Below are positions 25,399-28,293 of a DNA stretch of 28,293 nucleotides, one piece after another. This DNA is from an uncultured Christensenellaceae bacterium. Its GTDB lineage: Bacteria > Bacillota > Clostridia > Christensenellales > Pumilibacteraceae. The notes beneath the pieces are model-generated. The model did no database searches, was not told the origin of the DNA, and saw only the letters and a list, made by a program, of their open reading frames with translations. The position numbers and the translations under genes were made by a program. The stretch's first letter is position 1. The number at the start of each line of letters is the position of its first letter. The DNA lies in assembly GCA_910588315.1 (NCBI GenBank), contig CAJUQF010000017.1:1-28293 (forward strand), in the 5' to 3' direction.

Positions 25399-25478
25399 GA
25401 GATTTCTCCGCTCCGTTCGCTGTCGCTCGCTTTGGTCGAAATGACAAAATGTGGTTGTACGCTCCGGTCGAAATGACA
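25399..25478. repeat. TGTCATTTCGA family, one full unit and one end fragment
   Basis: A single 48-bp unit runs from GAGATTTCTCCG (25399) to TCGAAATGACA (25446). A fragment of a second unit, GCTCCGGTCGAAATGACA (25461-25478), follows in the same orientation. Confidence 0.7.
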
Positions 25479-25498
25479 AGAAGAGCATAACCACCGTC

Positions 25499-25581
25499 CG
25501 TAGGGGACACAGACCCATGCGTTCCGCATGTGGCAAAGCAATAATCCGAGATGTGGCAGGTAAGGGTCTGCCTGCCCTACG
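25499..25581. repeat. Second inverted-repeat element family
   Basis: Imperfect 18-bp ends, CGTAGGGGACACAGACCC (25499-25516) and GGGTCTGCCTGCCCTACG (25564-25581), match at 15 of 18 positions when one is inverted. The 83-bp element encodes nothing and differs in sequence from the TGTCATTTCGA family around it. It resembles a miniature inverted-repeat element. Confidence 0.65.
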
Positions 25582-25610
25582 AATTGCACAACATAAATGC
25601 TTTACTTATA

Positions 25611-25689
25611 GATCTCTCCGCTACGCTTGCGCTCCTGTCGAGATGACAATATTGTTTTCCTGTCATTTCGAGCGAAGTCGAGAAATCTC
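25611..25689. repeat. TGTCATTTCGA family, paired units
   Basis: One unit (GATCTCTCCGCT to TCGAGATGACA, 25611-25648) faces another (TGTCATTTCGAGC to GAGAAATCTC, 25661-25689) across 12 bp, with the AATGACA ends pointing inward, which is the opposite arrangement from copies A and B. The 572-bp gap 25269-25840 is otherwise free of genes. Confidence 0.7.
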
Positions 25690-25766
25690 ATAAAATAAAA
25701 CCCGACCGCTTTCTGTGATAAATTGTAAAACTATATTAGAAATGGGTTGCCAAGACGATGATACGC

Positions 25767-25795
25767 TTTACTTATGCGCGAATAGATGATATAAT
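25767..25795 (+). promoter_or_regulatory. Promoter of the DtxR-family gene
   Basis: TTTACT (25767-25772) and TATAAT (25790-25795) are 17 bp apart, about 45 bp upstream of the ATG. Confidence 0.7.
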
Positions 25796-25840
25796 ATATC
25801 GGACATTAGATTTACGATTTATTACCGATAAGGGACGAAC

Positions 25841-26203
25841 ATGCGCATCCACGAATCCGAAGAAATGTATCTCGAAACCATACTCGTGCTGAAAGGCGAG
25901 CGCCCGGCGGTGCGGTCAATAGACATCGCCGAACGGCTGGGCTATGCCAAGTCGAGCGTGTCGCGCGGCATCAGTCTTTTACAGGATCGCGGCTATATCA
26001 AGGTGGGCGACGACGGGTTTATCGATTTCACCGAGCTCGGCGCAAAAAAAGCCGAGGGGATATACGATCGGCACAACACGCTCACCGAGTTTTTCATCGA
26101 ACTCGGCGCAGGCAAAGAACTTGCGGAGTCCAACGCCTGCCGCATAGAACACGTCATAGACGACGAGATACTTGCGCTCATCAAACGTCGTATTTCAAAA
26201 TAA
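25841..26203 (+). CDS. DtxR/MntR family metal-dependent transcriptional regulator
   Basis: The 120-residue protein has the DtxR-family winged helix at about 5-65 (ESEEMYLETI, then SIDIAERLGYAKSSVSRGISLLQDRGYI) and the dimerisation and metal-binding helix region to the end (YDRHNTLTEFF and NACRIEHVID). The C-R-I-E-H arrangement has Cys where MntR has Glu, as in iron-responsive DtxR, so Fe(II) is a reasonable guess over Mn(II). It lacks the SH3-like third domain, which is normal for short clostridial members. Bound to metal it should repress uptake genes; none is nearby. AAGGGA precedes the ATG. The next promoter starts 14 bp after the stop, so it is a single gene. Confidence 0.93.
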   Translation: MRIHESEEMYLETILVLKGERPAVRSIDIAERLGYAKSSVSRGISLLQDRGYIKVGDDGFIDFTELGAKKAEGIYDRHNTLTEFFIELGAGKELAESNACRIEHVIDDEILALIKRRISK

Positions 26204-26216
26204 CCGCTTAAAAAGA

Positions 26217-26245
26217 TTGACAACGGTTTGTCGATATTGTATAAT
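26217..26245 (+). promoter_or_regulatory. Perfect orphan promoter upstream of the tRNA-like repeats
   Basis: Consensus TTGACA (26217-26222), 17 bp and consensus TATAAT (26240-26245). No reading frame with a ribosome binding site follows. An inverted repeat ATTAGGC/GCCTAAT (26247-26253 and 26274-26280) lies at the start of the transcript, which would then run through the tRNA-derived repeats toward the tRNA. Confidence 0.85.
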
Positions 26246-26291
26246 GATTAGGCTTTAAACGGTCTTTTATCGTGCCTAATGCAAACAGAAT

Positions 26292-26640
26292 ATGCTGTTA
26301 TAATCGCTAAACGATTGCTGCGTAAGGCTCAGTCGGACCACCACCTTGGTAAGGACGTCCTAAGTGGTAGAGAATCTCGCCGATAAGCGAGAAAACAAAA
26401 TTAAATATGCTGTTATGGCTCAGTCGGACCACCACCTTGGTAAGGACGTCCCAAGTGGTAGAGAATCTCGTCGACAGGCGAACAAACAAAATTAAATATG
26501 CTGTTATGGCTCAGTCGGACCACCACCTTGGTAAGGACGTCCCAAGTGGTAGAGAATCTCGTCGATAAGTGAGAAAACAAATAAAATTAAATATGCTGTT
26601 ATGGCTCAGTCGGTAGAGCACCACCTTGGTAAGTATTTAC
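26292..26640 (+). repeat. Tandem repeats derived from the 5' half of tRNA-Thr
   Basis: Three near-identical units of about 91 bp have GGCTCAG at 26326, 26417 and 26508; a fourth partial copy has it at 26603. Each unit begins ATGCTGTTATGGCTCAGTCGG, matching the 5' acceptor strand and D-arm of the tRNA at 26760, and includes CCTTGGTAAGGACG, the anticodon arm with GGT. In units 1-3 the 3' side of the D-stem is deleted and the sequence continues into GTCCCAAGTGGTAGAGAATCTCG and a small hairpin (TCTCGC/GCGAGA in unit 1). Unit 1 has a 24-bp insertion (26302-26325) in the acceptor part. Copy 4 keeps the D-arm GGTAGAGCA but diverges after TTGGTAAG. No copy has a T-arm, so none can be a working tRNA. 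26641-26759 is AT-rich, with a small hairpin GCCT/AGGC at 26657-26668. Confidence 0.85.
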
Positions 26641-26759
26641 TTAACCAGTAAAAAGAGCCTAAAAAGGCACTAAAAAGGGCATTTTTAATACTTTTAAGCC
26701 CTATACCGAAAATACTTGTAAAAAAAGTGTAAAAAAACTTGTAAAAACCACATAAATTT

Positions 26760-26835
<76 letters not shown>

Positions 26836-26842
26836 CTTGATT

Positions 26843-26877
26843 AGAACCTGTTAATATTAGCAGGTTCTTTTCTTTTA
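26843..26877 (+). terminator. Terminator after tRNA-Thr
   Basis: AGAACCTG (26843-26850) pairs perfectly with CAGGTTCT (26861-26868) around a 10-nt loop, followed by TTTCTTTT. Confidence 0.9.
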
Positions 26878-26881
26878 CCCT

Positions 26882-26910
26882 TTGGAAGAAAAATACAAAG
26901 GTTTTATAAT
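26882..26910 (+). promoter_or_regulatory. Promoter of the SpoIIQ-like gene
   Basis: TTGGAA (26882-26887) and a perfect TATAAT (26905-26910) are 17 bp apart, just after the tRNA terminator. The 5' leader to the ATG at 27106 would be about 190 nt and would carry the mini-frame at 26986. Confidence 0.55.
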
Positions 26911-26985
26911 TAGAAAGTGTTTGAGTATAAAACGGGACACTTGGTTTACTTTCAATCTTCCCGAATATACAAAGGAGTGTTTTAT

Positions 26986-27000
26986 ATGAGTTACTTCTGA
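26986..27000 (+). CDS. Four-codon mini-frame with strong ribosome binding site
   Basis: AAAGGAG (26971-26977) stands eight bases before ATG AGT TAC TTC TGA (peptide MSYF). This is either a very short leader peptide in the transcript for the SpoIIQ-like gene or the surviving start of a broken gene; reading on past the stop gives further stops. The rest of 26911-27105 holds nothing else I can support. Confidence 0.3.
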   Translation: MSYF

Positions 27001-27105
27001 AATTAGATTAACATAATAAAATGAGATTGTCAAAGGATTAGATTGATAGTTGCCGTTGTTTCGTTTGCGCTCAACCACAAATAAACTAAACGGAGAATTA
27101 TAACT

Positions 27106-27759
27106 ATGAAATCTAAAAGTATCTTTCAACCTTTAAAGAATATTGTTTTGTTCCTTATCATCTCTTGTGTTCTTTTTGTAGGGATATTTGGTTTGGTCGG
27201 TTGTGGCAGTAAGAACAATCCCGAACCTATACCCGACACCTCGACTACTCCCGATGAACCTACCACACCCGAAGAACCCCCGATTGAAGAACCGCCAATT
27301 ATTGAAAAGGAATACATAAAAGTGTATTTTGGACCCCCTATAAAAAATTATTCGATTGTTCGAGGGTATTTTGACGGCGAAAACGGACTTTTCTTTGATA
27401 CCACTGTAAATAGGTGGATTACACACCTTGGGGTTGACTTGACCTCTGATGAGGATAATTCCGTTGTTTCTATGTATAAAGGCGTTGTATTGAGTATAGA
27501 GGAACAAACCAATAGAGGTTGTGTTGTAGTCATTGATTACGGCGAAAATCTAATTGCTACTTATTATTCGTTAGGTAGTGTGTCGGTTACAGTCGGGCAG
27601 GAACTTAACCAAGATGATATTGTAGGCACTATTGGGATTTCACAACAAGAAAAAGGTTATACCGACCATTTGTGTTTGGGAATGACTTTGGACGGTATAA
27701 CCCTTGACCCCACCCCCTACATAGAAGGCAAAGAATATAGAGAGGTGGAAAAAGAATAG
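27106..27759 (+). CDS. SpoIIQ-like M23 (LytM) family lipoprotein
   Basis: The 217-residue protein has a lipoprotein signal (hydrophobic 12-30, lipobox LVGC with Cys 33), a Pro/Glu/Thr-rich linker (39-68), and an M23 peptidase-like domain to about 207. The segment PPIKNYSIVRGYFDGENG followed by WITHLGVDL resembles the sporulation protein SpoIIQ, which joins the forespore and mother-cell membranes. H107 and D111 match the first zinc motif (HxxxD), but the second motif reads H188-L-C190 rather than HxH. A metal site with Cys or loss of peptidase activity are both possible; several SpoIIQ proteins are inactive. Its place beside a tRNA and its AT-rich codon use (ATT, TTA, GTT) differ from the genes left of 26200, so transfer is possible. 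CGGAG lies 10 bp from the ATG. Confidence 0.85.
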   Translation: MKSKSIFQPLKNIVLFLIISCVLFVGIFGLVGCGSKNNPEPIPDTSTTPDEPTTPEEPPIEEPPIIEKEYIKVYFGPPIKNYSIVRGYFDGENGLFFDTTVNRWITHLGVDLTSDEDNSVVSMYKGVVLSIEEQTNRGCVVVIDYGENLIATYYSLGSVSVTVGQELNQDDIVGTIGISQQEKGYTDHLCLGMTLDGITLDPTPYIEGKEYREVEKE

Positions 27760-27767
27760 TACAAAAG

Positions 27768-27800
27768 GAATAGACAGTTTCGGCTGTCTATTCTCTTTGA
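27768..27800. terminator. Bidirectional terminator between convergent genes
   Basis: A perfect 10-bp stem GAATAGACAG/CTGTCTATTC (27768-27777 with 27784-27793) with a 6-nt loop is followed by TCTTTG on the plus strand and CTTTTG on the minus strand. Confidence 0.8.
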
Positions 27801-27809
27801 CACCCAAGG

Positions 27810-28277
27810 TTAGATGATTTGAGCAAATCGTTGTCTTAAATTTTCAGCTAATTTTGAAGTGAGTTTGCAGATTAGTATGTTATGATGAGTTTGAATAATC
27901 AATTCATCTTGGGAAAATCTTGCGTTTACTTTTTTGTCGTCTATAATAATTTCACATTCGTTTACTCGTCTATACCATCTCTTTATGCAGGAAGATACAC
28001 CAAGTATTTCAATATCATCTAAATCGTAGATTTCTTTTTTCAAATAAAACCTTTTATGAATTTCATCTGTTTGTGTAGCAGTTTCAGGGTCGTGTTCATT
28101 TAGATAATCAATTTCGCTTTGATTGGCGGCAAATGTGAGAAATTTTATTTCATATTCTAAAAATTTATCGCCACAGGCTTTTGCCGAAAGATATAAGGGT
28201 AGCGTATCTTCTTTTAACGTAGTTGGATTTGCCGATAATACGCCCCAATGTGAAAAGTCAAAATGTCCTAAAAACAT
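27810..28277 (-). CDS. Unrecognised protein, possibly continuing past the window
   Basis: The 155-residue product shows no signal peptide or membrane segment. It begins MFLGHFDFSHWGVLSANPT and is mixed charged, with an RFYLKKEIYDLDDIEILG stretch near 90-107, CIKRWYRR, and a basic helical end (KLTSKLAENLRQRF). I do not recognise a family. The frame has no stop between the ATG at 28277 and the window edge (codons for FSGIQ precede it) and no clear ribosome binding site lies before the ATG, so the true start may be outside. Codon use is AT-rich, like the SpoIIQ-like neighbour, with which it is convergent. Confidence 0.65.
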   Translation of the reverse strand: MFLGHFDFSHWGVLSANPTTLKEDTLPLYLSAKACGDKFLEYEIKFLTFAANQSEIDYLNEHDPETATQTDEIHKRFYLKKEIYDLDDIEILGVSSCIKRWYRRVNECEIIIDDKKVNARFSQDELIIQTHHNILICKLTSKLAENLRQRFAQII

Positions 28278-28293
28278 TTGAATTCCACTAAAC

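Noticed and set aside
26307..26489. Minus-strand 60-residue open frame inside the tRNA-like repeats
   Set aside because: It is produced by the 91-bp periodic noncoding repeats, shows the repeat in its own sequence and has no ribosome binding site.
26292..26640. CRISPR array
   Set aside because: The whole 91-bp unit is conserved, with no variable spacers, and the unit derives from a tRNA.

Overview
The window looks like a chromosomal piece from a low- to mid-GC Gram-positive bacterium, most likely an uncultured gut member of the Clostridia. The support is textbook housekeeping promoters (TTGACA, 17 bp, TATAAT), strong AGGAGG-type ribosome binding sites, several lipoprotein signal peptides, InlB B-repeats, a BspA-type leucine-rich repeat lipoprotein and a SpoIIQ-like M23 protein, which hints at endospore formation. 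No rRNA or other taxonomic marker fixes the species, so this is inference.

Layout. At 1-2470 there are two single genes, each with its own strong promoter: an AlbA_2/RecG-like ATP-binding regulator, preceded by a heptamer repeat array at its transcription start, and a nitroreductase. At 2862-3158 lies a small unrecognised, possibly DNA-binding protein in a poorly coding stretch. At 3310-8718 three co-directional genes encode exported or surface-type proteins built from jelly-roll (LamG-like) domains; the middle one is fused to a metallophosphoesterase. The group ends in a terminator shared with a convergent Na/phosphate symporter.

At 9846-16747 a seven-gene operon encodes glucuronate catabolism: sugar isomerase/epimerase, Gfo/Idh/MocA oxidoreductase, glucuronate isomerase (uxaC), mannonate dehydratase (uxuA), an SDR fructuronate reductase (uxuB-type), KDPG aldolase and KDG kinase. 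Together they take glucuronate through fructuronate, mannonate, KDG and KDPG to pyruvate and glyceraldehyde 3-phosphate. The first two genes probably liberate or epimerise the uronic sugar. No transporter is present in the operon. At 16754-19121 a separately promoted gene, with a palindrome over its -10 box, encodes a membrane protein with two or more Rossmann (RCK/TrkA-like) segments and a C-terminal RyR domain, a candidate ligand-gated ion channel.

At 19206-23148, minus strand, are a four-helix membrane protein, a Sel1-repeat protein, a protein with a GalT-like N-terminus, and dnaN, which is not beside dnaA. At 23149-25840 there is a BspA-type surface lipoprotein surrounded by short inverted-repeat elements of at least two families. 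At 25841 a DtxR-family metalloregulator is followed by an orphan perfect promoter that reads into three ~91-bp tandem repeats derived from the 5' half of a tRNA-Thr gene, then a fourth partial copy, then the intact tRNA-Thr(GGT). Right of the tRNA the DNA is visibly more AT-rich and codes for a SpoIIQ-like lipoprotein and an unrecognised protein, which may be the start of a genomic island.
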